A stretch of 45,572 nt of DNA, taken from NCBI GenBank assembly GCA_002335945.1, contig DDDD01000177.1:8686-54257 (forward strand). The letters run 5' to 3'. This stretch comes from Porticoccaceae bacterium UBA1989. GTDB lineage: Bacteria; Pseudomonadota; Gammaproteobacteria; Pseudomonadales; Porticoccaceae. The notes under the pieces were generated by a model, which did no database searches, was not told where the DNA came from, and was given only the letters and a program-made list of their open reading frames with translations. The position numbers were made by a program, and so were the translations under genes. Each line of letters starts with the position of its first letter. Position 1 is the first letter of the stretch. This document shows positions 1 to 7,757 of the stretch, in pieces.

Positions 1-363
1 GTGGCGCAGTCTGTCCCGATCAATGTAGCGAATAGATTCAGCATCGGTAATTATTGTGGAGGCGCTTAGCTCTCTTTTATCCAGCGCGGCATTATTTGCG
101 GTGGCAAAGTCCTGGGCTATATCAGATTGATTGGCAAGTTTATCAAGCTGCTGGTGATAATTGTCGAGGTAGGTATCAACGCGACTGGCGGCGATCTTCA
201 TATTGAGGCCGAAATGGACATTCACGGCTTTCGATCGCGCGTCGACCATCACCAACTGCCAGCAGAGAGCAGCAGCTATGGCCAGCAGAGCGAGGGCGAC
301 AATAATGCTGCGGCCAATCACTTTGTCATCGCGAACTTCTGAAAAGAATCTTTTTACATTCAC
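1..363 (-). CDS. Membrane-anchored N-terminus of a gene cut by the left edge, probable AlgC-type phosphomannomutase/phosphoglucomutase
   Basis: An open minus-strand frame runs from a GTG at 363 (or an in-frame GTG at 384) to the window edge with no stop, giving 121 residues. It begins MNVKRFFSEVRDDK, followed by one hydrophobic segment at about residues 17-40 (IGRSIIVALALLAIAAALCW), then a polar helical stretch that looks periplasmic. This is the layout of the long N-terminal extension of pseudomonad-type AlgC. Position supports this: in Pseudomonas algC lies just downstream of coaBC (with dut between them), and here the frame starts 51 bases after the coaBC stop on the same strand. The catalytic domain lies outside the window, so the product is inferred from context; a sensor or chemoreceptor N-terminus would look similar. 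Neither GTG has a strong ribosome binding site. Confidence 0.55.
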   Translation of the reverse strand, partial: MNVKRFFSEVRDDKVIGRSIIVALALLAIAAALCWQLVMVDARSKAVNVHFGLNMKIAASRVDTYLDNYHQQLDKLANQSDIAQDFATANNAALDKRELSASTIITDAESIRYIDRDRLRH

Positions 364-414
364 AGTAATTAGTAACTCAGTCACTGGGGATAGTTATTGA
401 GGGCAAATACTGGC

Positions 415-1611
415 TTAGTGAAAATGGCCTTTGGCTAAATGCTCGATAATATCTCGTGCTAACTGCGTCTTACTCCTTTTGCTAAATACCACTGAAGATG
501 AGCGGTCAATCCAGCTGACCTCGTTATCATCGGCATTAAAGCCGACATCCGTGCGTGAAACATCGTTCGCGATAATTGCACTTAGGTTCTTGCGCTGTAA
601 TTTTTCTCGGGCATAGGCTTCTACGTCCTGAGTCTCTGCAGCGAACCCCAACACAAATAAATTTGGGTTGGCCTGAGCCACGGCGCTGACAATATCTGGG
701 TTTTTCTCCAGGCTAATGGTCATGCTGTCGCCCTGTTTCTTAATTTTCTGGTCGGCGACAGTACTGGCGCGGTAATCGGCAACTGCGGCCGCTGCTATAA
801 ATATATCGGCACCAGCGGCGGTAGCTAAAGACGCGTCGAGCATATCCTGGGCAGAAACAATGGATATAACCTTGCAGCGCTCAGGCGGCGCAATCGCCAC
901 TGGCCCGGAAATTAGGCATACCTCGGCACCTGCCTCGACAGCGGCGGCGGCCAGAGCAAAGCCCATCTTGCCGGAGCTGTGATTGCTGATATAGCGCACT
1001 GGATCCAGGGCCTCTCGGGTTGGACCTGCAGTAATCACTACTTTTTTGCCGGCGAGCAGCCCATTTTGAAACAGGCTACTAACCTTACTGACAATACTAT
1101 CCGGCTGTTCCATTCTGCCGGGACCAACATCTCCACAGGCTTGAATGCCTTCGTCTGGCCCAATCATGGTGACATCGCGCTGTTCGAGTACTGCGATATT
1201 GGCGAGACTGGCAGGATGGCTCCACATGGCTTGGTTCATCGCTGGGGCTACGGCTACCTTGGCTGGGGTTGCCAGATGGATGGCGCCGAGCAGGCTGTCG
1301 GCTTTGCCGTGAACCATATTGGCAATAAAGTCAGCACTTGCCGGGGCGATTAATAGAAGGTCTGCCCAGCGCGCCAGTTCAATATGGCCCATGCCAGCTT
1401 CGGCTTCTGAATCCAATAAATCACTGTGTACGGGATGTCCTGATAGGGCTTGCATGGTTAGCGGTCGAATAAACTCACTTGCGGCTGGCGTCATAACGAC
1501 GCGCACTTCGGCGCCTTGATCCTGGAGTCGTCTGACAACCTCGGCGCTTTTGTAGGCGGCAATGCCACCGGTAACGCCGAGAATTATCCGTTTGTTTGAT
1601 AGGGTACTCAT
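415..1611 (-). CDS. coaBC: Bifunctional phosphopantothenoylcysteine decarboxylase / phosphopantothenate-cysteine ligase
   Basis: Two-step enzyme of coenzyme A synthesis: it ligates cysteine to 4'-phosphopantothenate using CTP (CoaB), then decarboxylates the product with FMN (CoaC). The protein is 398 residues; E. coli Dfp has 406. The N-terminal flavoprotein half has GVTGGIAAYKSAEVVRRL, the catalytic His76 in GHIELARWAD, Asn126 in PAMNQAMW and Cys159 in ACGDVGPGRM. The C-terminal ligase half has ITAGPTREALDPVRYISNHS and the lysine-rich KIKK nucleotide loop. The frame is open upstream to 1707, but family alignment begins at MSTLSNKR, so ATG 1611 was chosen; its GGA ribosome site is weak. It is divergent from radC, and the dut gene often found next to it is absent here. 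Confidence 0.96.
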   Translation of the reverse strand: MSTLSNKRIILGVTGGIAAYKSAEVVRRLQDQGAEVRVVMTPAASEFIRPLTMQALSGHPVHSDLLDSEAEAGMGHIELARWADLLLIAPASADFIANMVHGKADSLLGAIHLATPAKVAVAPAMNQAMWSHPASLANIAVLEQRDVTMIGPDEGIQACGDVGPGRMEQPDSIVSKVSSLFQNGLLAGKKVVITAGPTREALDPVRYISNHSSGKMGFALAAAAVEAGAEVCLISGPVAIAPPERCKVISIVSAQDMLDASLATAAGADIFIAAAAVADYRASTVADQKIKKQGDSMTISLEKNPDIVSAVAQANPNLFVLGFAAETQDVEAYAREKLQRKNLSAIIANDVSRTDVGFNADDNEVSWIDRSSSVVFSKRSKTQLARDIIEHLAKGHFH

Positions 1612-1692
1612 TAATCGTCCAGACAGGCCACATAAAGGCTTGTAAGATAACATTATGAGAAGGAATTCTGTAGTCATAAATGAGGAGTCACT

Positions 1693-2367
1693 ATGGCTAT
1701 AAGCCACTGGCCGAAGGAAGAGCGACCCAGGGAAAAGCTTCTATTGAAGGGTGCGTCCGCACTCTCAGATTCTGAATTACTGGCAATATTTTTACGTACG
1801 GGACTGCCCGGCATTACTGCAATTGATCTCGCCCGCAATTTGTTGGATGAGTTTGGCGGCATTGGGCCGCTGCTCAGTGCGGACCAAGATTTGTTTTGCG
1901 CAGGCAAAGGCCTGGGCCCCGCTAAATATACCCAACTCCATGCCTGCCGAGAGTTGACCACGCGCTATCTAAAAGAAGCGTTGACCGATAAGCCTGTGTT
2001 TACCAAACCCAGTCATGTCAGGGATTATCTAGCGATTCAGCTCCGAGACCTCAAGCGCGAGGTCTTTGTCGTCCTGCTGTTAGATACTAGGCATCAGCTG
2101 CTGTGCTATCGGGAAATGTTTCAGGGCACTATCGATGCCACTAGTGTCCATACTCGGGAAATAGTGCGGCTGGCGCTGCTAAAAGATGCTGCGGCCGTTA
2201 TTGTTGCACACAATCATCCCTCTGGTGTGGCTGAGCCCAGCCTCTCCGATATTGCGATTACCCAAAAGATAAAGGCGGCTCTTGAACTGATGGAAATCCG
2301 CTTGCTTGATCATTTTATTATTGGTCGCGGCCAAGTAACCTCTTTGGCGGATACCGGCAGGATGTGA
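1693..2367 (+). CDS. radC: RadC family JAB/MPN domain protein
   Basis: 224 residues, full length for the family. The N-terminal part (about 1-95) carries helix-hairpin-helix-like sequence (EFGGIGPLLS, GKGLGPAKYTQL). The C-terminal JAB/MPN+ domain has the metal-binding signature AHNHPSGVAEPSLSD (His-X-His...Ser...Asp) and a conserved upstream Glu in the YREMFQGTID segment. RadC was once linked to DNA repair but its role is unsettled; a metal-dependent hydrolase fold is seen in the sequence, the substrate is unknown. The start ATG has a good GAGGAG site 6-7 bases upstream. Its 81-base gap to coaBC is divergent, and rpmB-rpmG follow, the order usual in gammaproteobacteria. Confidence 0.95.
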   Translation: MAISHWPKEERPREKLLLKGASALSDSELLAIFLRTGLPGITAIDLARNLLDEFGGIGPLLSADQDLFCAGKGLGPAKYTQLHACRELTTRYLKEALTDKPVFTKPSHVRDYLAIQLRDLKREVFVVLLLDTRHQLLCYREMFQGTIDATSVHTREIVRLALLKDAAAVIVAHNHPSGVAEPSLSDIAITQKIKAALELMEIRLLDHFIIGRGQVTSLADTGRM

Positions 2368-2438
2368 TAGCTCTCGAAGCCTATCGAGGGATATAGTGAA
2401 GAAAAAACGCGGTTTTCCAGTGATTGCATGGTTTTCAT

Positions 2439-2467
2439 TTGATTCAAGATTGGGTTTCTGGTATAAA
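2439..2467 (+). promoter_or_regulatory. Candidate sigma-70 promoter of rpmB-rpmG
   Basis: TTGATT (2439-2444) and TATAAA (2462-2467) are separated by exactly 17 bases. This matches the sigma-70 consensus in 4 of 6 and 5 of 6 positions. It would give a leader of roughly 100 bases before the rpmB ATG. Confidence 0.6.
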
Positions 2468-2519
2468 ACGCGCCTCCTTGCGGGACGGTCTCGTATATGG
2501 ATAGAAAGTCACAGAATTC

Positions 2520-2551
2520 TTTTGCCTATTAGGTGTTTCCTTAGGCAGAAA
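2520..2551 (+). promoter_or_regulatory. Stem-loop in the rpmB leader
   Basis: TTTGCCTA (2521-2528) pairs with TAGGCA-g-AA (2542-2549): six perfect pairs (2523-2528 with 2542-2547), plus A-U pairs around a bulged G. An inner AGG/CCT stem (2531-2533 with 2539-2541) closes a TGTTT loop. It ends about 20 bases before the rpmB start and has no run of T after it, so it is not a standard terminator. It could be a leader structure for ribosomal-protein autoregulation; that is inference. Confidence 0.4.
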
Positions 2552-2572
2552 AAGATAGCAGAGGCAGGAATA

Positions 2573-2809
2573 ATGTCCAGAGTATGTCAAGTCACAGGCA
2601 AGCGCCCAATGGCTGGAAATAACGTATCTCACGCGAAGAACAGAACACGTCGTCGCTTTGAGCCAAACCTTCACACCCATCGTTTTTGGGTTGAAGCACA
2701 AAAACGCTTTGTTAAGCTTCGTGTATCCACTAAGGGTATGCGCATTATTGACAAAAAAGGTATTGAAATAGTCTTGTCCGAGCTTGCTGCTCGCGGCGAG
2801 AAAGTCTAA
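2573..2809 (+). CDS. rpmB: 50S ribosomal protein L28
   Basis: 78 residues, the same length as E. coli L28 and nearly collinear with it from MSRVCQVTGKRP through FEPNLHTHRFWVE to the end AARGEKV. A component of the large ribosomal subunit. The frame is open upstream to 2396, but ATG 2573 is the family start and is preceded by AGGAATA. It forms a two-gene operon with rpmG, which begins 11 bases after its stop, with GGAGACC between them as a ribosome site. Confidence 0.98.
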   Translation: MSRVCQVTGKRPMAGNNVSHAKNRTRRRFEPNLHTHRFWVEAQKRFVKLRVSTKGMRIIDKKGIEIVLSELAARGEKV

Positions 2810-2820
2810 GGAGACCACTG

Positions 2821-2988
2821 ATGGCTAAGTCAGCTCGCGAAAAAATTCGTTTAGTGTCTAGTGCAGGTACTGGTCACTTTTATACTACTGATAAGAACAA
2901 GCGCAATATGCCTGAGAAAATGGAGATCAAGAAATATGATCCCACTATCCGTAAGCATGTGATCTACAAAGAAGCTAAAATTAAGTAG
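2821..2988 (+). CDS. rpmG: 50S ribosomal protein L33
   Basis: 55 residues beginning MAKSAREKIRLVSSAGTGHF and ending EAKIK, full length for L33. It lacks the CxxC pairs of the zinc-binding paralogue, so it is the zinc-independent (C-minus) form. The ATG follows the ribosome site GGAGACCACTG. It is the second gene of the rpmB-rpmG operon and is followed by an intrinsic terminator at 3015-3041. Confidence 0.98.
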   Translation: MAKSAREKIRLVSSAGTGHFYTTDKNKRNMPEKMEIKKYDPTIRKHVIYKEAKIK

Positions 2989-3014
2989 TTTGGTTGCTCT
3001 GTAGTGCGAAAAAG

Positions 3015-3041
3015 TCCTACCCTTGCGGTGGGATTTTTTTT
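3015..3041 (+). terminator. Rho-independent terminator of rpmB-rpmG
   Basis: TCCTACC (3015-3021) pairs with GGTGGGA (3027-3033) around a five-base loop, with one G-T pair. Eight T residues follow (3034-3041). It lies 27 bases after the rpmG stop. Confidence 0.88.
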
Positions 3042-3124
3042 ACCTGAAATAAATGGCTCTGTAATGCCTAATGGGTGGCACTGAATCGGCAGTTCTATTA
3101 TCTATCAATAAACAGCGGTGATAA

Positions 3125-3158
3125 AAAAAGCCCCAATAATTGCTTATCGGGGCTTTTT
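3125..3158 (-). terminator. Bidirectional rho-independent terminator of the cold-shock gene
   Basis: AAAAAGCCCC (3125-3134) and GGGGCTTTTT (3149-3158) are perfect complements. An inner ATAA/TTAT stem after one A-C mismatch closes a TTGC loop. A and T tracts on both sides allow termination in either direction. It lies 40 bases past the cold-shock gene stop. Confidence 0.88.
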
Positions 3159-3197
3159 AATAATTTTCGTACTGCTATCTAGTGACAGCGACAGAAA

Positions 3198-3407
3198 TTA
3201 TTCGGCAACTACGTTCTCAGCTTGAGCGCCTTTCTGACCTTGAGTAACTTCCATCGTTACCGCTTGGCCTTCTTTCAATGATTTAAAACCATCAGCTTGA
3301 ATAGCGCTGTGGTGAACAAATACGTCACCGCCGCCTTCTTGCTCAATGAATCCAAAACCCTTACTGTCGTTGAACCACTTAACAGTGCCAGAAACTCGAT
3401 CCGACAT
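3198..3407 (-). CDS. CspA-family cold-shock domain protein
   Basis: 69 residues, one complete cold-shock domain. RNP1 (SKGFGFI) and RNP2 (VFVHHSAI) are intact, with SGTVKWFND at the N-terminus. Such proteins bind single-stranded RNA and DNA and act as RNA chaperones or antiterminators. ATG 3407 is preferred over an in-frame GTG at 3419 because family members start MSxRVSGTVKWF and because AGTGAGG lies upstream. It is monocistronic between its own terminator and a leader of up to about 270 bases that reaches the end of serA. Long leaders are typical of cold-inducible csp genes, but whether this paralogue is cold-induced cannot be told from sequence. Confidence 0.96.
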   Translation of the reverse strand: MSDRVSGTVKWFNDSKGFGFIEQEGGGDVFVHHSAIQADGFKSLKEGQAVTMEVTQGQKGAQAENVVAE

Positions 3408-3676
3408 AACTAACCTCACTTATAAAATGTATACCGTTTAAGGCGTTTAAAATATATCCAGCCTCATAACGGGGCTAGCCTTACCTTGGAACTGAAAATA
3501 CTAGGTACAGTACAAAGGCATTTCTGTCTCGGCAAACACTAAAAGTGTCATTAGTGCCAATTCAGAATCGCGCAGTGTATTGCTTTTTTCGGTGTTTGGC
3601 CAATTTTTGAGCGATTTAAACGCAAAAAAGACCTATTTTTCCCTAAAAGCCTCTATTTAGACCTAAATCCGGCGAC

Positions 3677-4906
3677 CTAAAACAAAACACGACAGCGAAT
3701 AGTGCCATTAATGGCCTTTAGCGCCTGTAAAGCGCCATCGCTGTATTCGGCCTCAATATCCACTACCACGTAACCGACACTGTCGTTGGTCTGCAAATAC
3801 TGTGCGGCGACATTGATGTTGAATTCAGAAAAAATCTGGTTAATCGCCCCCATCACCCCCGGCACATTGCGGTGAACATGGAGTAATCTGTGGGTGTCTG
3901 CATGGGCAGGCAGTGCAACCTGAGGAAAGTTAACGGCACTAATGCTGGTGCCATTGTCGCTGTATACCACCATCTTTTCGGCCACCTCTACGCCGATGTT
4001 CTCTTGGGCTTCCTGAGTCGACCCACCGATATGGGGGGTCAAAATCACATTATCAAATTCCCGCAGCGGCGAGATAAACTCTTCCTGGTTTGATTTTGGC
4101 TCCACGGGGAAAACATCAATGGCAGCGCCACCGATATGTTTGCTGGCCAGATGCTCGCAGAGACTGTCGATATCGACAATTTGTCCCCGTGCCGCGTTAA
4201 TCAGCATAGCGCCTGGTTTCATGGCGGCAAGTTGCTTGGGCCCCATCAGTCCGCGGGTCGCTGCGGTATCTGGCACATGCAGAGAAACCACATCACTCAT
4301 GCCGAGCAGTCCATTTAATGTTGGCACCTGCTGGGCGTTACCCAGGGGCAATTTGGTGACGGTGTCGTAAAAGCGGACTTTCATACCCACTGACTCGGCC
4401 ATCACACTTATCTGGCTACCGATATTGCCATAGCCAACAAGGCCCAGTGTTTTACCTCGCACCTCATAGGCATTGGCAGCTGACTTCACCCATTCGCCAC
4501 GATGGGCTTTGGCGCTTTTGTCGGCGATGCCGCGCATTAACATAATGGCCTCGGCTATGACCAATTCAGCAACACTGCGCGTATTAGAGTAGGGCGCATT
4601 GAAAACGATTACGCCATGTTCGGTGGCGGCTTGAATGTCCACCTGATTGGTGCCGATACAGAAGCAGCCGACACTGATGAGTTTTTTGGCGGCGGCGAAG
4701 ACCTTGGCGTTGAGCTGGCTGCGAGAGCGGATGCCAACAAAATGCACATTGGCAATTTTTTTAAGCAACTCATCTTCTGGCATAGCGGCGGGCTGGTAAT
4801 CGATATTTTCGTAGCCAGCGGCTTTAAAGACTTCAACGGCAGAAGGGTGAACGCCCTCCAGTAGAAGAATTTTAATTTTTTGTTTACCGAGAGAAAAATT
4901 GAGCAT
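3677..4906 (-). CDS. serA: D-3-phosphoglycerate dehydrogenase
   Basis: First step of serine synthesis: NAD-dependent oxidation of 3-phosphoglycerate to 3-phosphohydroxypyruvate. Enzymes of this class also reduce 2-oxoglutarate to D-2-hydroxyglutarate. The protein is 409 residues (E. coli 410). It has GCFCIGTNQVD and FNAPYSNTRSVAELV, the Rossmann motif GLVGYGNIGSQ, the catalytic Arg in INAARGQIVD, and the catalytic His in LTPHIGGSTQEAQEN. The C-terminal ACT domain (about 335-409, HRNVPGVMGAINQIF) is the serine feedback site in this class. ATG 4906 was chosen over an ATG at 4930 because it fits the family length; GCGGACA upstream is a weak ribosome site. Divergent from the flavoprotein dehydrogenase. 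Confidence 0.97.
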   Translation of the reverse strand: MLNFSLGKQKIKILLLEGVHPSAVEVFKAAGYENIDYQPAAMPEDELLKKIANVHFVGIRSRSQLNAKVFAAAKKLISVGCFCIGTNQVDIQAATEHGVIVFNAPYSNTRSVAELVIAEAIMLMRGIADKSAKAHRGEWVKSAANAYEVRGKTLGLVGYGNIGSQISVMAESVGMKVRFYDTVTKLPLGNAQQVPTLNGLLGMSDVVSLHVPDTAATRGLMGPKQLAAMKPGAMLINAARGQIVDIDSLCEHLASKHIGGAAIDVFPVEPKSNQEEFISPLREFDNVILTPHIGGSTQEAQENIGVEVAEKMVVYSDNGTSISAVNFPQVALPAHADTHRLLHVHRNVPGVMGAINQIFSEFNINVAAQYLQTNDSVGYVVVDIEAEYSDGALQALKAINGTIRCRVLF

Positions 4907-5014
4907 GTTATGTCCGCTAAGTAGTTGCATTGGGCAGCCAAATTAAGGGCGCTATGTTAACATGACTAGCTCGCATTCCATTGCATAATCCACCTGTATG
5001 ATGAGGATTTCCGG

Positions 5015-6406
5015 ATGTTATCGGAACAGATAATTACGCGTTTAACAGACATTGTTGGTGCTCAGCGGTTATTGCTGGAGCAGGACGACCTGCAGCGCTT
5101 TGGTATTGATCGCACTACCATTTGGAAGGCCAATCCCTGTGCCGTGGTATTGCCCGGCTCGGTTGAGGAAGTTCAGCAGCTGGTGTTGCTGGCCAACGAA
5201 TTCAATTTGGCCATTGTGCCCTCCGGCGGCCGAACCGGTCTCAGTGGCGGTGCCGTGGCCAAAGATGGCGAAATTGTTGTGGCTATGGACCGCATGAATC
5301 AGGTCTTAGATTTTAATCCGATGGATCGCTGTGTGACCCTGGGGGCTGGAATGATTACTTCTCAGCTCCAAGATTTCGCTGCGGAGCAGGGCCTATTCTA
5401 TCCGGTGGACTTTGCATCAACAGGCTCCAGCCAGATCGGCGGCAATATTGCCACCAATGCTGGTGGCATTAATGTTATTCGCTATGGCATGACCAGAGAG
5501 TGGGTGATGGGCTTAAAGGTGGTTAATGGTGCCGGTGATGTTTTGGAACTCAATCGCGGGTTGGTTAAGAACAATACTGGCTATGATTTTCGGCATCTGT
5601 TTATTGGTTCCGAGGGCACTCTTGGGCTGATTTGCGAAGCCACAATTCAGCTAACTAGGCCTCCAGCAGATTCCACAGTACTGGTTCTGGGTATCGATAA
5701 TTTCCCGGCCATTCTTGATGTATTGCGAACCTTCAGTACAGAGATCGACTTGAGCGCCTTTGAGTTTTTCTCTCAGGCGGCGCTGGACAAGGTCACTGAA
5801 CATCGCGGCCATGCCAAACCTTTTGAAACCCAGACGCCTTTTTATGCGCTGCTGGAGTTTGAGACAGCGACAGAATCGGTGATGGATAAGGCCATGGCAC
5901 TCTTCGAGAAATGCATGGAAGAGGGTTGGGTGCTAGATGGCGTGTTAAGCCAGAGTCTGGCGCAGGCCAAGGCACTGTGGAAGCTGCGGGAGGATATTTC
6001 TGAGACCCTGTGGCACTGGCAACCCTATAAAAACGATATCTCGGTGCGTGTGTCAAGAATGCCAGACTTTCTCCGTGAGGTAGATGAGCTGGTGGCCAGC
6101 CGCTACCCGGATTTTGAATTGGTATGGTACGGCCATATTGGTGATGGCAATCTGCATCTCAATATTCTTAAGCCGGAAGCCCTTTCTAATGAAGACTTTG
6201 TGGCTAAGTGCGGCAATGTCAGTGGTGAGATTGGCCAGCTACTGGCCAAGTATGAAGGCAGCATTAGTGCAGAACATGGTGTGGGTCTGCTAAAGAAAGA
6301 TTATCTGCATTATTCTAGGTCGCCACTGGAAATTGAGTTGATGCGCAGCATTAAGAAAGCCTTTGATCCAAATTCTATTTTAAATCCTGGGAAACTGTTT
6401 GATTAG
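5015..6406 (+). CDS. FAD-linked D-2-hydroxyglutarate dehydrogenase (D2HGDH family)
   Basis: 463 residues, collinear with the D2HGDH / Dld2-type flavoproteins. An FAD-binding PCMH domain (about 37-215) contains VPSGGRTGLSGGAV and STGSSQIGGNIATNAGG. The C-terminal FAD-oxidase domain has the metal-binding HIGDGNLHLN motif and SAEHGVG with His421, and ends DPNSILNPGKLFD. Expected reaction: D-2-hydroxyglutarate to 2-oxoglutarate, with electrons passed to the respiratory chain through an acceptor such as ETF. It lies divergent from serA. In Pseudomonas the two genes are neighbours and functionally coupled, since SerA produces D-2-hydroxyglutarate as its NADH is re-used. GAGGA lies 8 bases before the ATG. 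A D-lactate dehydrogenase of the same fold is the main alternative. Confidence 0.87.
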   Translation: MLSEQIITRLTDIVGAQRLLLEQDDLQRFGIDRTTIWKANPCAVVLPGSVEEVQQLVLLANEFNLAIVPSGGRTGLSGGAVAKDGEIVVAMDRMNQVLDFNPMDRCVTLGAGMITSQLQDFAAEQGLFYPVDFASTGSSQIGGNIATNAGGINVIRYGMTREWVMGLKVVNGAGDVLELNRGLVKNNTGYDFRHLFIGSEGTLGLICEATIQLTRPPADSTVLVLGIDNFPAILDVLRTFSTEIDLSAFEFFSQAALDKVTEHRGHAKPFETQTPFYALLEFETATESVMDKAMALFEKCMEEGWVLDGVLSQSLAQAKALWKLREDISETLWHWQPYKNDISVRVSRMPDFLREVDELVASRYPDFELVWYGHIGDGNLHLNILKPEALSNEDFVAKCGNVSGEIGQLLAKYEGSISAEHGVGLLKKDYLHYSRSPLEIELMRSIKKAFDPNSILNPGKLFD

Positions 6407-6444
6407 TTGGGTATCCAATCTCAGGTAAATACTGAAGGAAGTTA

Positions 6445-6789
6445 ATGATGAGTGAACAGTTTATCGAATCAGGTGCCGCCCATAAAAATGTGGCACTGCT
6501 GGTCTATGTACTGCAGGGGCTGGGGTTGGTTACTGGTGGTTTAACCTTTGTCGCCGCGCTAATTGTCAATTACGTGAAGGTAGATGAAGTCAGAGATACC
6601 TGGCTCGAGAGTCACTTTCGCTGGCAGATGAATACGTTTTGGTACGGCCTGCTGTGGTCGGCAATTGGTATGATATTTTGGCTGGTGCTAATGGGCTGGC
6701 TGGCCTCGGCAATCGTTAGTATCTGGGTGTTCTACCGTATTATTAAGGGCGCCCTATATCTTAATGACGACAAGCCAATTATTTTTTAG
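6445..6789 (+). CDS. Small integral membrane protein (DUF4870/COG3671-like)
   Basis: 114 residues with about three membrane segments (roughly 16-42, 63-82 and 83-104). A conserved-looking middle reads LESHFRWQMNTFWYG; this HFRWQxxTFW pattern is typical of small predicted membrane proteins of this kind. Function unknown. Two ATGs lie in tandem (6445 and 6448) after AAGGAAG, so the start may be one codon later. It sits 38 bases behind the D-2-hydroxyglutarate dehydrogenase and may share its transcript. Family name assigned by sequence appearance only. Confidence 0.8.
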   Translation: MMSEQFIESGAAHKNVALLVYVLQGLGLVTGGLTFVAALIVNYVKVDEVRDTWLESHFRWQMNTFWYGLLWSAIGMIFWLVLMGWLASAIVSIWVFYRIIKGALYLNDDKPIIF

Positions 6790-6846
6790 ACCTGTGCCGC
6801 AGAGGCTCAAACTTAGAGCCCTGGCTCTGTAATGGGGAGTGATGTA

Positions 6847-7530
6847 ATGCAGGATTATCAGCATATTGTTGATGGCCATAAGGTCGATCTGCCACTGGGC
6901 AAAGTGGTCTGCGTGGGCAGAAATTATGCCGCCCATGCTCGAGAACTCAACAATCCTGTTCCCGCCGAGCCGGTTCTGTTTATCAAACCCAATACTGCCC
7001 TTGCGCCCCTCGGCGAGGCTATTTTTATTCCCGCCCATCTAGGCGAATGCCATTTCGAAACCGAGATGAGTATTCTGATTGGCCAGCCCCTGACTCAGTG
7101 TACTGAACAGCAGGCCCAGCAGGCTATTCTGGGTGTTGGTATTGGCCTGGATCTGACTCTGCGCGACTTGCAGCAGCAGTTAAAAAACAAGAGCCTGCCC
7201 TGGGAAAAAGCTAAATCATTTGATGGCGCCTGCCCAGCCTCGGAATTTGTCAGCCCCGACAAGCTAGGTGATCTTCAGCAGCAACAGATTCAGTTGCGCC
7301 TTAATCAGCAGCTTCGCCAAGATGGTAATACCGCCGATATGCTCACAGCCGTGTTGCCCCTGCTGGCGTATATCAGCCAATTTTTTACATTGCTACCCGG
7401 TGATCTAGTGTTTACGGGAACCCCTTCCGGCGTGGGTCCCTTAGCCGTTGGCGACCAGTTAGATATTTCATTGTCTGAAGTAATACATTGTCAGACTGAG
7501 GTCTGCTTGAGAAAAAAGGAATCTACATGA
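6847..7530 (+). CDS. Fumarylacetoacetate hydrolase family protein (acylpyruvase / YcgM-like)
   Basis: 227 residues. VCVGRNYAAHARELNN, EPVLFIKPNTAL, HFETEMSILIG and FTGTPSGVGPLAVGD are the family signatures; the Glu pair in HFETEMS and a downstream Asp (GIGLDLTLRD) coordinate Mg2+. E. coli YcgM and human FAHD1 members cleave acylpyruvates or decarboxylate oxaloacetate; the substrate here is not evident. An ATG at 6832 is also in frame, but GGGGAG sits inside that alternative start region, 7 bases before ATG 6847, so the later start is favoured. It is the first of four genes with overlapping or abutting ends (to 9166). Confidence 0.9.
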   Translation: MQDYQHIVDGHKVDLPLGKVVCVGRNYAAHARELNNPVPAEPVLFIKPNTALAPLGEAIFIPAHLGECHFETEMSILIGQPLTQCTEQQAQQAILGVGIGLDLTLRDLQQQLKNKSLPWEKAKSFDGACPASEFVSPDKLGDLQQQQIQLRLNQQLRQDGNTADMLTAVLPLLAYISQFFTLLPGDLVFTGTPSGVGPLAVGDQLDISLSEVIHCQTEVCLRKKEST

Positions 7531-7757
7531 GTTTAGAAAAAGGAATTTACAAGCATTACAAAGGTAACCTCTATGAGGTAATCGATGTGGCCAAGCATAG
7601 TGAGACCGAAGAGGAACACGTGGTGTATCGCACGCTTTATGGCGATTACAGTACCTGGATAAGGCCCCTCGCGATGTTTACTGAGACGGTACAAATTGAT
7701 GGCCAGCAGGTGCCTCGGTTTGCCTTTGTTGAGGCCGCAGTAGAGCAAAGAGTCTGA
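7527..7757 (+). CDS. DUF1653 protein
   Basis: 76 residues. The family pattern GIYKHYKGNLYEVIDVAKHSET ... VVYRTLYGDYSTWIRPLAMF is clear when read in its two halves (about 6-27 and 33-52). DUF1653 proteins are small single-domain proteins of unknown function. The start codon overlaps the stop of the hydrolase gene in ATGA, so translation is probably coupled. A shared role with its neighbours is not demonstrated. Confidence 0.9.
   Translation: MSLEKGIYKHYKGNLYEVIDVAKHSETEEEHVVYRTLYGDYSTWIRPLAMFTETVQIDGQQVPRFAFVEAAVEQRV

Noticed and set aside
127..342. Plus-strand reading frame near the left edge
   Set aside because: It lies opposite the minus-strand membrane-anchored frame, which has the better start context, hydrophobic segment and neighbourhood.
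3408..3676. Cold-shock leader thermosensor upstream of the csp gene
   Set aside because: The gap is long enough, but I found no convincing promoter or conserved cold-box sequence, so only the length can be stated.
4930..4958. TTGGGC-N17-TATGTT as promoter of the D-2-hydroxyglutarate dehydrogenase
   Set aside because: The -35 matches only 3 of 6 positions; not strong enough to list.
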